From Balanoglossus misakiensis (lineage: Eukaryota; Hemichordata): a stretch of DNA of 64,000 nt. The stretch's first letter is position 1. Each line of letters starts with the position of its first letter. The position numbers were made by a program, and so were the translations under genes. Positions 39,001 through 46,896 of the stretch are shown here, one piece after another. The stretch spans positions 5,456,001 to 5,520,000 of the forward strand of contig CM082585.2 of NCBI GenBank assembly GCA_040954595.2, read 5' to 3'. The notes beneath the pieces are model-generated. The model ran no database searches. It saw only the letters and a program-made list of their open reading frames with translations, and was not told the origin of the DNA.

Positions 39001-42000
39001 CACCCCTATGTTGCTAAATTGGATTAATCAATTTGACAACAGCTCATTTCTAATGCTGTGAAATAATTTTGTTCTTTTAAAAATTTAAAGCTTGACCATT
39101 GCTGAATGTTACAGAGATATGCAATAATTGATCACTTTCTGTACACATAAGTTTCCTTCTTCAAAAATGAACCTTTGTGAGTCGAAGTCACATGGTCTAA
39201 TACCACAGCTTCTGTAATTTTCAAAAACATCTTTATTTTTTCTTCAGAATTTCACAAAGCCGTCATTTGACGACAAAATCCTAGAAGTGGTTGCTGTCTA
39301 TGGTGTGACCCACATGGCCATGTCACGTCTGATGAGCGTACAACACCACAGAATTGCACAGGTAACAACTCTCTTGCAGACAGATTTTAGAGTGAGATCA
39401 TTCACAGTGATTCAAATGTATGTGATCCATATCAAAAGCTTATGATATCAGGTTAAAAACAAAATATCGTTCATTGACCTCTCGATGGTGCTCTTTTGAA
39501 GTTTGCATACAGGTGCCAACCATATCCAAAGTATAGCTTTGTTTATAGCAGTGAGTGTTAGTATATGTTTGTGATTCAATCTCTGTTTCATTTGCAGTGT
39601 CGAGTGTTGAAGATTACAATTCTTGGTGACGAGGGCTTGCCTATCCAGGTCGATGGAGAAGCATGGGTTCAGCCGCCAGGTTTCATCAAAATTATTCACA
39701 AAAACAGAGCACAGATGCTGATAAGAGATCGGGTAAGTGACTTCTAACAGTGTTAAATTTGGAATTTTGTAAGTGTTTATGGAACAGGCAGGTTTCTCCT
39801 GTTTGTCCGAAGAGGGTACTGACCCGTTCTTGTCTATATCTCCATGTATGCGTCACTGTAACAGGGGAGCTACAGTGCCATTGGCGCTATTTTTACTGTC
39901 TGCACAGTGGACCAAACTATTCTGTGTAATAACTATGTAGAAACCATTTTGTTATATCAACCATTGTGTTAATCTTATGTTGTTGTTTTTTGGTGGTGGT
40001 TCTACTGATATACGGGAGAATTTTAACATGTTTGATGTTTGACCCGCTCACTGGAGTAAACAGCACTCAAATGCACCACGCACAAACATTAACCTTGGTT
40101 GGGTTTTAATGCTGAGGACATTCATCTTCTTTTCAGGCCTTTGAAACGACGCTGAAAATTTGGGCGGACAAGCAGAAAGTGGAGAAGGGCAAGCCACTGC
40201 AGTCGCAGCCAATCACGGACGAGGAAGCTAATATCTTGACACCATTCTCAGAAGCATCTGCAGCTCTGATTAGAAGGTAAGCATCCTTGGCATGAAATTG
40301 GACTTAGTCATTTCTGTAGTCTGCACTTCAGATTAAACAAGTAAATTTTAATTTTTTCCCCACGAAATTTTAGATTAATGTTTGATCAAAACTGACAAGA
40401 TTGTAAAATTTGTCCACTGTACTTTCTGTATTTCCCCAAATCTCCACAAATTTCATCACCATATATACTAAATTTCTGTATGTAAAAAATTCTATACATA
40501 GCTGAAGAATTTGAACACTGACAAACAGAATATAATACATGTACTAGAATCAATATTTATGATGACGATGTTGAAAGGTTTAGAACAAAACTGGTATTTA
40601 AGTAATCTGTACATTGAAAAAAACACAGCTAAGTTATGAAATTTTTGCCAAATGCTCGTGCGATATTTCAGTACTCACAGACACACTCACATCCTCTTGG
40701 TGTTAGACAGCACCCTCAAGTGACGATGTTTCATTGAAAAAAGACAAGTTGATCCTATAACTCTTGATGGATTTGTGTGTTGTTTTTTCCAGTGTAAAGA
40801 TTGCCACTATCAGCCACAGCACAGTGGAGCAAGAACTGTCACCGTACGCAGCGTCTGCCTCTAGCAGTTTGGACGTGCTCTTTCCAGGCGGTCAAATTGC
40901 AGAGGTAGGAGAGATTTCAGTCTGCAAGTCCTGTGGCAAACCACTCAGAGAATCTTCCATCAGTGGTGCAATCTGTGTGAAGTGTGTATTAAGGGCTCGG
41001 TCGAATCATGAGAAATTGACCATAGCATTGAAAATCCTAGACTCTCTCACAGCCCACGGTTTGCTACAAGGCTCTTAATTGACGCGCCATCAACCATAGA
41101 GGTGAAGCCCCATGTTGTGTTGTGTAGCGAACCTTTCGCTGGGCACAAATGCAATCAGACCATAAGCCTGCATGGACGGCGAGAGGGGCTGTGACAGAGT
41201 CTATGATTGAAGATCCTACTCTTACAGGAAAGAGGACCCCGTAACAGCACAAAAGATTTCATACAATAAATCGTCAGTAATCCCAGTCCAACATACTCCT
41301 TTGTCAATCTTACAGGTTGAAATGCATGTGGTAACTTTGGGTCTTCAATATGTCTTCTTGAAAACTGAGTATTTTTTCCTTCATTAACATGATGTGCCTG
41401 TCTTCTTTGCAGGGTGCTAACCGCAAGAATGTGATCGACTTCATCAATAGTGTGAGAACACTTCACCAAGAGACTGCAGTATTTCTGAACACAAAGTCAT
41501 ACAACTTGGTACGTCAACATTTCTTCTTTTATTCACAGACTTCAGTGCCAGTCAGGTGACCTTACAGGTCACAAAACTTTTTCCATTATGATAGAGACTG
41601 GCTATCTTCTTTTAAAGGGACAAAGTCTCTCTCTCGCTGCCCTTTTTCCATTAATTATGTTTGATGCAAGACACCGTTTATGTTATTCTACATGTGGATA
41701 TATAGTCAATGAACGTTCTACCACACACAACTCTCGTGTTTGCAAGTGGGATGGAAGTAATTTTAGGATATTCGTTTTATGATATATGGATGCTGGCCTG
41801 TTTATACAATCTGATCATGGTTTCTCTTTATTCTTGGTATAGGATGTCAGATTACGGGAAGAGTTAGATGAGAAATTGACCATAGCTTTGCAGAATGTTG
41901 ACACTGAACTGAGAAAAGTTGTCAATATTGAAGGAGTCAGTTATGATGATGAGGTAAATAGAAGCACTCAATTTCCATCAGTTCAAATTTTCCATTCAAA

Positions 42001-43708
42001 CATTTCTCCCATTTATATGGTGTTTCTGTCATTGTAAATTATTACATCTGGTTTGAGAATCACTTTTCTAATTGTGACTCAGTATTTGTGTAGAATGGAT
42101 TTTCAAGAGAAGATGTATTCTTATTCTGTAATGGACAAGTGTGAAGTCCAACATAAACGAATATAATAAAAATAATAATTAAATGTACAATATTAACAAT
42201 TAACAATTACCAATTAATATCTTTCTCCCTTCGCCTTCGCCTCCCCTCCCCCCCCCCCCTCCCTCTGATGATACAGGCTGAACAGAAGAGGAAAGGCACC
42301 AAAGCAAAGACGCAAAGCACACCTAAGATCAAGAAACTCTCCAAGAAAGATCTGAAGGAACTGGAGAAGAGATATGCAGCTGTACAAGCCGGTATGTACT
42401 CTTTTAAAAATATGAGAGAAGAAAACGTTGGTACAAGTACATGTACTTCTGTCACAAGTCTCTCTTGTGGACTTCTACATGTACATTCACAAGCTAATGA
42501 TTCTGCATTTGCTTTCATATTTGTAATTTGAGCATGATCTGAATTTATGAGTGTTGTGAATAGTCACAACCAGGGATATTTTCGTAAGTGGAACAAAACA
42601 TTTGAATATGTTGTTAAATGTTGTTGCCAGCCTCAGTTGCCTTAGATTTCACAATTACTGCAAGATTACGATACTGTTGTTTTGGAAAAAAATTAGCTTG
42701 AATTTGATTTCTTTTTTGTTCTCGCTCCACAGCTGAATACGGTCAAGAGATGTCTGTCAGAGCAGGTAATTATTTTCAATGTGTTCTCTGTGAATGTGTG
42801 AGATAATGACTGTGATTGGTTAAGATCATATCACATGACAGTAAAAATGCTAATGATATTCATTGTTCATTTCACTCATAACCCTCTACCAACATCACAA
42901 AAGAAGGAAATCTGGGTTCTAATAAGTCTGTTACAACATAAATATAAATATTGAAAATGAAAATTAAACATGCTGCTCTTTGTTTGACAGGTGCAGTGAA
43001 GTCGTGGGGAACAGATGAAGTCGCGTCCTGGTTGGACAGCCTTTCCCTGAGTGAATATAAAGAAAACTTTATCGGCCATGACATCAGAGGGTCAGAGTTG
43101 CTCATTCTTGAAAGGAGAGACTTAAAGGTGGGTAGTTGTATTTTTAAGCAGTGTGCGGGTACGATCAGGTGTCCGTGATAGAAGGCATGAATACTGTAAA
43201 ACGGGTTATTTTCGTGACAGGAAATTTTCGTGATATCAAAAGAGGCAACTGGAGGATTAATTTTGGCATTCTCATATTTTACTATCTGCATTGTTATCTC
43301 TGAAAAGATTTTACACAATTTTTTATTTCAACGTTTTTTTTGCTCTCGCGTATTTGGCGAAAATTTGTTGCTCACGAAAATAACCCATGTTACAGTATTT
43401 CAGCTCAGAATGAGTTCTTGAAAGAGGGTGTTATGATGCCAATAAAATGTTCTTGAAAGAGGATGTTATACAGTTGCGGTCCATTGCATGTTAGCACACA
43501 GCATTTTTAGCATTATCCGATTGTCACCGACAGTTACTTCTACATTTTCATCAAGGTTAGAAATATTGTATATAAATATTGTTTTTTTTTTTTATAGGAG
43601 CTGGGTGTCTCCAAAGTTGGACACATCAAACGGATTTTGCAGAGCATCAAAGAAATGCACACCCAGGAGCGACTGGCCATTTATCTGAGAAACCCACCAA
43701 GTCCTTGA
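23930..43708 (+). CDS. DGKD/DGKH-like: Type II diacylglycerol kinase (delta/eta class), 28 exons, 5' partial
   Basis: This gene encodes a kinase that phosphorylates diacylglycerol with ATP to give phosphatidic acid, lowering diacylglycerol signalling at membranes. The exons join in frame to 1253 residues plus stop (p1 = first residue seen). Domains in order: end of a PH domain p1-62; C1a p75-124 (H75, C88, C91, C105, C108, H113, C116, C124); C1b p147-197; DAGKc about p230-355 with GGDGS at 288-292 and GTGNDL at 317-322; an acidic, Ser-rich linker p455-780; DAGKa about p781-969; a helical region p970-1171; and a SAM domain p1172-1245. This PH-C1-C1-DAGKc-DAGKa-SAM order is that of vertebrate DGK delta/eta (about 1200 residues). 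The single gene probably predates that vertebrate pair (inference). The start codon and first PH strands were not found and are probably upstream. In the vertebrate family the SAM domain drives oligomerisation. Confidence 0.95.
24095..24449. mobile_element. TTAA-flanked foldback MITE (GGGACAAAG family), complete, in DGK intron
   Basis: TTAA at 24095-24098 and 24446-24449. The arms are inverted almost end to end, with a central pair of AAACTCGCCAAAATGA / TCATTTTGGGCGAGTTT. It lies 85 bp after the first DGK exon seen. Confidence 0.88.
27473..27577 (+). CDS. DGKD/DGKH-like: DGK exon b: end of PH domain (p28-62)
   Basis: Thirty-five codons include the C-terminal PH helix [18 protein letters not shown] with its conserved Trp. 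The acceptor is ttttctctccag and the donor gag|gtattt. It follows exon a in phase 0. Confidence 0.92.
27855..27987 (+). CDS. DGKD/DGKH-like: DGK exon c: first C1 domain, N-terminal half (p63-106)
   Basis: The exon holds the start of C1a: H75, then x12, C88, x2, C91, and C105 near the end (motif [17 protein letters not shown]). It ends one base into the Val-107 codon with donor gaag|gtaagc. Confidence 0.95.
28136..28162. mobile_element. Solo TACTGTAAAAC MITE end in DGK intron
   Basis: Only the terminal ~27 bp (TACTGTAAAACACTTTATTT, TTCGCGAG) is present. Confidence 0.65.
29548..29654 (+). CDS. DGKD/DGKH-like: DGK exon d: first C1 domain, C-terminal half (p107-142)
   Basis: It completes C1a with [18 protein letters not shown], supplying C108, H113, C116 and C124, then an acidic spacer ending EDEDG. 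The acceptor is ttcgcag and the donor ggg|gtaagt. Confidence 0.95.
30230..30355 (+). CDS. DGKD/DGKH-like: DGK exon e: second C1 domain (p143-184)
   Basis: The exon encodes the first part of C1b: H147, C160, C163, and the WRCLWCK segment with C178 and C181. The acceptor is gccatcctag and the donor atg|gtcagt. Phase 0 at both ends. Confidence 0.95.
30359..30545 (+). repeat. Tandem duplication in DGK intron after exon e
   Basis: Two similar units share AATATTCATA, AGTCACATGG, CAGTCAAAA and GTTAATTTGC, at roughly 30370-30445 and 30460-30530. Confidence 0.75.
30721..30891 (+). repeat. Tandem duplication that copies a 3' splice site
   Basis: Unit 1 is 30721-30803 and unit 2 is 30807-30891. Unit 2 contains the true acceptor and the first 17 bases of exon f (GTGCATACACAGTGCAG). 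Unit 1 contains the near copy GTGCATAAACAGTGCAG after an AG at 30785-30786. Confidence 0.9.
30875..31137 (+). CDS. DGKD/DGKH-like: DGK exon f: end of C1b and start of the catalytic domain (p185-271)
   Basis: It completes C1b (H186, C189, C197), passes through the conserved [10 protein letters not shown] spacer, and opens DAGKc with [16 protein letters not shown] and [17 protein letters not shown]. The true acceptor is ccaattcag. A near copy of this splice site lies 88 bp upstream (see findings). The donor is ttggg|gtgagt. Confidence 0.96.
31454..31562 (+). CDS. DGKD/DGKH-like: DGK exon g: catalytic GGDGS exon (p272-308)
   Basis: It carries the ATP-binding glycine motif [15 protein letters not shown] (GGDGS at p288-292). 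In this superfamily the motif is essential for catalysis. The acceptor is tttctcaacag and the donor aag|gtaatt. Confidence 0.97.
32577..32590. promoter_or_regulatory. RFX X-box-like motif in DGK intron
   Basis: GTTGTTATGGCAAC, a two-half-site match in the intron before the GTGNDL exon. Confidence 0.35.
32813..32952 (+). CDS. DGKD/DGKH-like: DGK exon h: GTGNDLAR catalytic exon (p309-354)
   Basis: It contains [18 protein letters not shown], the second conserved catalytic-domain motif, followed by an amphipathic segment ending TMLDR. It ends two bases into the Arg-355 codon, donor gatag|gtacgt. Confidence 0.97.
33402..33599 (+). CDS. DGKD/DGKH-like: DGK exon i: end of DAGKc (p355-420)
   Basis: It begins WSIMV (human WSVMA) and ends [19 protein letters not shown], very close to the vertebrate delta/eta segment. 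The middle ([17 protein letters not shown]) is divergent. Donor gcaaa|gtgagt. Confidence 0.95.
33616..34005 (+). repeat. (TCAA)n-rich degenerate microsatellite in DGK intron
   Basis: Nearly 390 bp of TCAA/ATCA/AGTC-type repeats fill most of the short intron between exons i and j. The purest runs are around 33888-33916 and 33968-33992. Confidence 0.95.
34055..34154 (+). CDS. DGKD/DGKH-like: DGK exon j (p421-454)
   Basis: It encodes [17 protein letters not shown] and a Ser/Glu-rich tail matching the post-catalytic helix of DGK delta/eta. The acceptor follows a long TCAA-rich microsatellite. Donor aag|gtaaat. Confidence 0.92.
34406..34575. mobile_element. Tigger-like MITE in DGK intron
   Basis: It starts TACAGTCAAACCTCTCTATA, then GTGGCCA. 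Towards the right it has GTGGCCACTATATAGG and AGAGGTTTGTAT in inverse orientation. The right end is imperfect. Confidence 0.6.
34617..34929 (+). CDS. DGKD/DGKH-like: DGK exon k: linker start (p455-558)
   Basis: It begins [19 protein letters not shown], continues through an acidic tract ([16 protein letters not shown]), and ends with the conserved [21 protein letters not shown]. The acceptor is cttgcctccag and the donor aaaag|gtactg. It is more GC-rich than its introns. Confidence 0.94.
35397..35747 (+). CDS. DGKD/DGKH-like: DGK exon l: long low-complexity linker exon (p559-675)
   Basis: It opens with [13 protein letters not shown], which matches vertebrate DGK delta (VDEQNAQTQEQE), then becomes Pro/Glu/Ser-rich with a poly-Gly run and a basic C-terminal end. 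Presumably disordered. Donor atgg|gtaagt; an open frame continues past the donor to a stop near 35893. Confidence 0.93.
36049..36189 (+). CDS. DGKD/DGKH-like: DGK exon m: Ser-rich linker with a GC donor (p676-722)
   Basis: It encodes [19 protein letters not shown] and a Ser/Thr-rich stretch ending [12 protein letters not shown] could be a basophilic-kinase site (inference). The acceptor is ttccttgtag. The donor reads cag|gcaagt, a GC-AG intron. The phase matches exon n. Confidence 0.82.
36190..36951 (+). other. GC-AG intron (DGK intron after exon m)
   Basis: The donor reads cag|gcaagt and the acceptor gtacag. The rest of the donor matches consensus, as is usual for GC-AG introns. Exon phases agree on both sides. 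The intron is relatively GC-rich, and a 239-codon open frame lies on the opposite strand at 36101-36820. Confidence 0.75.
36952..37005 (+). CDS. DGKD/DGKH-like: DGK exon n: 54-bp frame-neutral exon (p723-740)
   Basis: Eighteen codons ([17 protein letters not shown]) with acceptor ccatcgtacag and donor aaaa|gtacgt. The intron phase is 1 on both sides, so skipping it would keep frame. It resembles a regulated cassette exon, which is inference. Confidence 0.75.
37734..37854 (+). CDS. DGKD/DGKH-like: DGK exon o: Gly/Leu-rich linker end (p741-780)
   Basis: It encodes [26 protein letters not shown] and [12 protein letters not shown]. The segment lines up with the vertebrate region (SRLLINADP, ASSPLLHHD) just before the accessory domain. 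Donor gatgt|gtaagt. Confidence 0.9.
38342..38452 (+). CDS. DGKD/DGKH-like: DGK exon p: accessory domain start (p781-817)
   Basis: It carries [20 protein letters not shown] and [10 protein letters not shown], nearly identical to vertebrate DGK delta/eta. The acceptor is gtctcctgcag. The donor tgcag|gttggt is weak, and a TTAA-type foldback element begins within about 10 bp of it. A second acceptor 93 bp upstream is also in frame (see findings). Confidence 0.95.
38459..38592 (+). mobile_element. Half copy of the GGGACAAAG foldback MITE next to a DGK splice donor
   Basis: The segment matches the left arm of the complete copies (ACAAAGTCTCTCTCTCG through CACACACAACTTCAATCC) but lacks the other arm. 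It starts about 6-8 bp after the exon p donor at 38453. Confidence 0.8.
38657..38753 (+). CDS. DGKD/DGKH-like: DGK exon q: accessory domain (p818-850)
   Basis: It encodes [20 protein letters not shown] and NLHERIQLE, matching human RSRTKNMMWYGVLGTKELL. Acceptor tcctggtag, donor gag|gtaaat. Confidence 0.94.
38849..38956 (+). CDS. DGKD/DGKH-like: DGK exon r: accessory domain (p851-886)
   Basis: It encodes [20 protein letters not shown] and [11 protein letters not shown], the hallmark DAGKa segment. Phase 0 at both ends; donor tcg|gtaagt. Confidence 0.96.
39248..39361 (+). CDS. DGKD/DGKH-like: DGK exon s: accessory domain (p887-924)
   Basis: It encodes [15 protein letters not shown] and QHHRIAQ, as in vertebrate delta/eta. 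Acceptor ttttcttcag, donor cag|gtaaca. Phase 0 at both ends. Confidence 0.96.
39598..39732 (+). CDS. DGKD/DGKH-like: DGK exon t: end of accessory domain (p925-969)
   Basis: It encodes [20 protein letters not shown] and [13 protein letters not shown]. This is the most conserved end of DAGKa. Donor cgg|gtaagt. Confidence 0.97.
40137..40276 (+). CDS. DGKD/DGKH-like: DGK exon u: helical region (p970-1015)
   Basis: It begins [14 protein letters not shown] (human AFESTLKSWEDKQK), then a variable segment ending [10 protein letters not shown]. Donor gaag|gtaagc. Confidence 0.93.
40793..40904 (+). CDS. DGKD/DGKH-like: DGK exon v: helical region (p1016-1053)
   Basis: It encodes [20 protein letters not shown] (human [20 protein letters not shown]) and ends GGQIAE at donor gcagag|gtagga. 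The frame stays open for another 57 codons past the donor (see findings). Confidence 0.9.
41413..41508 (+). CDS. DGKD/DGKH-like: DGK exon w: helical region (p1054-1085)
   Basis: Thirty-two codons, [20 protein letters not shown], matching the human VLEMVNNFRALRSETELLL helix. Acceptor cttctttgcag, donor ttg|gtacgt. Phase 0 at both ends. Confidence 0.9.
41612..41758 (+). mobile_element. Shortened GGGACAAAG MITE copy in DGK intron
   Basis: It starts at TTAAAGGGACAAAGTC (41612) and follows the left arm up to CACACACAACT, then jumps to the centre-right part (CTCGTGTTTGCAAGTGGGAT). An internally deleted copy. Confidence 0.8.
41843..41953 (+). CDS. DGKD/DGKH-like: DGK exon x: helical region (p1086-1122)
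   Basis: It encodes [20 protein letters not shown] and an acidic end SYDDE, corresponding to the human KEQLGSALAEMDRQLRRL region. Acceptor cttggtatag, donor gag|gtaaat. Part of it (41868-41886) recurs upstream at 41008-41026. Confidence 0.9.
42277..42391 (+). CDS. DGKD/DGKH-like: DGK exon y: Lys-rich pre-SAM segment (p1123-1160)
   Basis: The exon is basic ([29 protein letters not shown]) and comparable to the Lys-rich KFKKEKNNKNKE stretch before the SAM domain in vertebrates. The acceptor follows a C-rich pyrimidine tract. Donor gccg|gtatgt. Confidence 0.87.
42733..42765 (+). CDS. DGKD/DGKH-like: DGK exon z: 33-bp microexon (p1161-1171)
   Basis: The exon encodes [10 protein letters not shown] between acceptor ctccacag and donor gcag|gtaatt. 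Its length is a multiple of three and both flanking introns are phase 1, so it could be included or skipped without a frameshift. The call rests on phase and splice sites, not on sequence conservation. Confidence 0.65.
42991..43127 (+). CDS. DGKD/DGKH-like: DGK exon aa: SAM domain (p1172-1217)
   Basis: It encodes [20 protein letters not shown] and [20 protein letters not shown], almost residue for residue the vertebrate DGK delta SAM domain ([20 protein letters not shown]). Acceptor tgtttgacag, donor aag|gtgggt. Confidence 0.97.
43192..43397. mobile_element. Diverged TACTGTAAAAC MITE in the last DGK intron
   Basis: It starts TACTGTAAAACGGGTTATTT and ends AATAACCCATGTTACAGTA, an inverted pair. 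The interior resembles the 637 copy (CTCTCGCGTATTTGGCGAAA). Confidence 0.75.
43598..43708 (+). CDS. DGKD/DGKH-like: DGK exon bb: end of SAM domain and stop (p1218-1253)
   Basis: It encodes [20 protein letters not shown], completing the SAM domain, then a short tail ending NPPSP and a TGA stop at 43706-43708. The acceptor is a T-rich tract ending tatag. Confidence 0.97.
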   Translation, partial: ELGVSKVGHIKRILQSIKEMHTQERLAIYLRNPPSP

Positions 43709-44377
43709 ACGAGGACGAATCACAATTTACAACCCTGGAAAGAGGATGGGTCCGTCATGTGACCCACGTCTTCCTTCAGTGAAACGGTTTTACATGGAAT
43801 ATGCATGGGACTGAAGATTAGAGAAAAAGTTGTGTCTGTCCGACCGAACATTTTGTATGAAGAAGTGGAATGGGATGGTGTATGGGAACTCTTGACAAAC
43901 TGATAAATGATTTTCTTTCCTTCTCTATTAAAGCTGTTTGTAAAAATTTTGCATCGCGAGAAATGAAGTGTCGGGCTTTTAAGGATGGATGGACAACAGC
44001 AAACATTTCAAAACTTTCAACATTATGTCTTTCAATTTTTTCAAGAACTCCTTTTTCACAATCTCAGAGAGACTTTTATATCAAATTTTAGACATAGACA
44101 TGTTTTTTTCTGAGACTTTTTTCAATGAATCTGTGCTCCTAAAATGTAAGTTATAAAACTCACTTTATACATTAATATCTCTAAATATATGTAAAAAAAA
44201 CAACATACATCTTTCTGAATGTTTCATACTACAAGCCTTGAAAATACATACATCACCCAGCTGATGTATGTTTGTGCAAACTTTCTTTTCATTTTTAACA
44301 TTTTACACAAGATTTTTGTAACACAAAACTGCTATGACTTTTTGTACGTTGTCTAAATCATCCCAATTGGAAATAAA
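43709..44377 (+). other. Likely 3' UTR of the diacylglycerol kinase gene
   Basis: The region after the TGA is AT-rich with no supported exon. The first clear AATAAA is at 44372-44377, which could be the polyadenylation signal. The real end is not visible from sequence alone. Confidence 0.5.
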
Positions 44378-44730
44378 TTAAATTTTTATGCACATTTTCA
44401 TTTTTCATTATTGAAACAATTTGAAACTGTAAAGAAAGTCCAAATGGGACCTTATTTGTCTGTGTGGCAGAATTGAAAAATTTGCTTGTTAGCACGTTTC
44501 AAGTTCTCATTTCGTAGATGTCATTTCAATTTCTATATTGTAGATAGGCAACCCAAGTTCATAGCTGTTTTAAATTTCAAATTCATAATTAACTTTTGAC
44601 ATAGAGCATCGGCATTATAATCTCGCATATCATGACACACTTTACAGCACTCTGGTTGCATAAATGTGTTACATTTGAGCAATAATGTCATTACTGAGGT
44701 TGTACATTCGTCAAAAAACTAAATTTTTTA

Positions 44731-44862
44731 AATTCGAAAAGGATTTGGCAGCCATCTTGAATTTGAAAAGGATTTTGGCAGCCATCTTGAATTTGAAAAG
44801 GATTTTGGCAGCCATCTTGAATTTGAAAAGGATTATAGCAGCCATTTTGAATTTGACACCTT
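44731..44862 (+). repeat. 30-bp minisatellite with AAGATGGCTGCC cores
   Basis: About four units of TTTGAAAAGGATTTTGGCAG and CCATCTTGAA. On the minus strand each contains AAGATGGCTGCC or AAAATGGCTGC, close to the YY1 core AAGATGGCGGC. It lies about 1 kb after the DGK stop. Confidence 0.9.
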
Positions 44863-46754
44863 TGATAGTTTGACAAGAAATGTTTCCATATCGCATATTT
44901 AGGGAACACACACGATGTTCTTGTCCTATTCGCTTTCATTCATGTCAATAAGAAATCTAAATCTGCTTCATTTTATATTTTTATGCAACCATCTGCAATT
45001 TTGTTTTATATCATATATTTAATGTCCCAAAAAATCATTTTTCATTGAAGAAGAAAACAAAACATGAGTGACATTGCTATATAGTAGAACTGCAATAGAA
45101 GATGTACATTTTGCACTGTGATGGTTTTTACAATGGTTGTTTTCAATTTCCACTGTTAGTTTTGAATTTGAAAGTTTTTTCAACATTTCAGACACTTGTC
45201 AGATATATGTGTACTGAGGTGCTTGCCTGCTTTTCATGTCTGTATAAAAATATGTGCTTTTGGTGCTTGACTTCTGAACTCATCAACTTTCACCTTTGAG
45301 AGCATCTGGAAATATTGCCTTTGAGGGTGGTATTTTTATTGTTGACAGAAAAGGACATTCTTGACCACTGTATTGAAAGACTATTTTGTCAAAAAAAATG
45401 CAAGAAAATTCTCAAAATTTTGTCAATACTTTTTTCATTTATACTCGCATCTTCGAGAGTACAGTACCACACCTTGTCAAGCAGTTACTGCCTATGTTCA
45501 TCTTTAACCTTTGATTTGCATATAAGTTTTTTTAAGAACAAATATTACTGGATGGTAACCAGGTGCACTTTTTTGAAATTTTATATGTTTGTGAAACAAG
45601 TGTGGTAGATTTATATTTAGATTGTCGTTACTTAAAAAATCATTGGGTATTTCGATTTCTTTGAGGGGAATTTAGTTGGCTAGCTGGTTATTTCAGACTT
45701 TCTGGACATTATTGTCGTAGTCCACACAAAACTGTATTTTATGCATTTACAACCTTTCTGGAAGATTTTCTGGACACCTTTACAACCTAAATCAGAAATG
45801 CAGATAACAATTCCCTAGAATTTCTGGTTCAGCTACACCAATAGACAATGTTTCAAGCTCACCCCCCCCCCCCCCCACCAACACCACCACCATCTGGTTG
45901 CTGACATATAACAAAATTGTCCGCTCGCACAGGTCATTGGCTCGACCACAGAGCAAGACCTTAGGGGGCGAAGATGATATTACAGTGTTTTGTCTACTGG
46001 ACCATACCACAGTGGAAGCAGGGGTGGTCAGCATGAAGCTATATCAGTCTGTTGGAAGTAGCATTTGCAATGATTATTGGACCAAATATATGATTTTTTT
46101 TTCATTGAGAATTCCTTGAAAACCTGTTAGTACTGCATCATGCCTGTGAAAAAGATTCAACTAGAATTCACAGCAACAGAAAAAATACACAACTTTTTGT
46201 ATACACCATTTATGCAGAGCGTCACAGACAGCCTTTATCCCACAACAAAACATTTATACTGCAATGAATTTTAAGACTTAAATAGATTCTGATTGGCCAG
46301 CAAAGCCTCAGTGTAGACATTTGACATTCCTTCAACCAATCAACATGCCTGTCACATACCAGTTTCAGTTGACATGCACTGGTAACCCTTGATTCAGTGA
46401 AACTTACCTAACAGTGATTACGATTGGTCACATTGTGTTTTTTCTTTGAGACATATACATTTGTACATGTACCAATAAATCAACATACAGGTTTTTAAGG
46501 CCCCACATTTACCCTAGGGTCACAAACATCTCTTTTATGTATTTAGTCAGATTTTCAATTTGCAGGCCTTGGTATAGACAATGTTTCTGCTAACTGTCAT
46601 GAGCCAGTAATATGCCTGTAATTTATCTAACCCTGAAAGCTCCTGTTTTAAACCAAGCACAATTTATCAACTTTTTGTCCACACAATGTCTCTCATTCAG
46701 AAGGTTTTAAATACTGATCAATGAAATGCAAAATTTATTTTCACCTTTGTTGTG
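44863..46754. other. Intergenic region after DGK
   Basis: AT-rich, with a C-homopolymer followed by ACC repeats near 45861-45893. No supported gene. Confidence 0.6.
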
Positions 46755-46896
46755 TTAAAGGTATACGGTCTTCTCCAACATATGGTGGCGCTCTTTTTTT
46801 CCGTGTGTGCCACCCACTGCAAATCTGTGATTGGCTAGATCTCAATTTACCACGGTAACTATATCTAAAATTGCATAGGTGACCGTATACCTTTAA
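46755..46896. mobile_element. TTAA-flanked MITE (GGTATACRGTC family), copy 2
   Basis: The ends are TTAAAGGTATACGGTC and its inverse, 142 bp in all. Same interior as the copy at 56-248. Confidence 0.82.

Noticed and set aside
43439-43446. AATAAA at about 43440 as kinase polyadenylation site
   Set aside because: It lies in the last intron, before the exon that completes the SAM domain. It could serve only an unusual truncated transcript.
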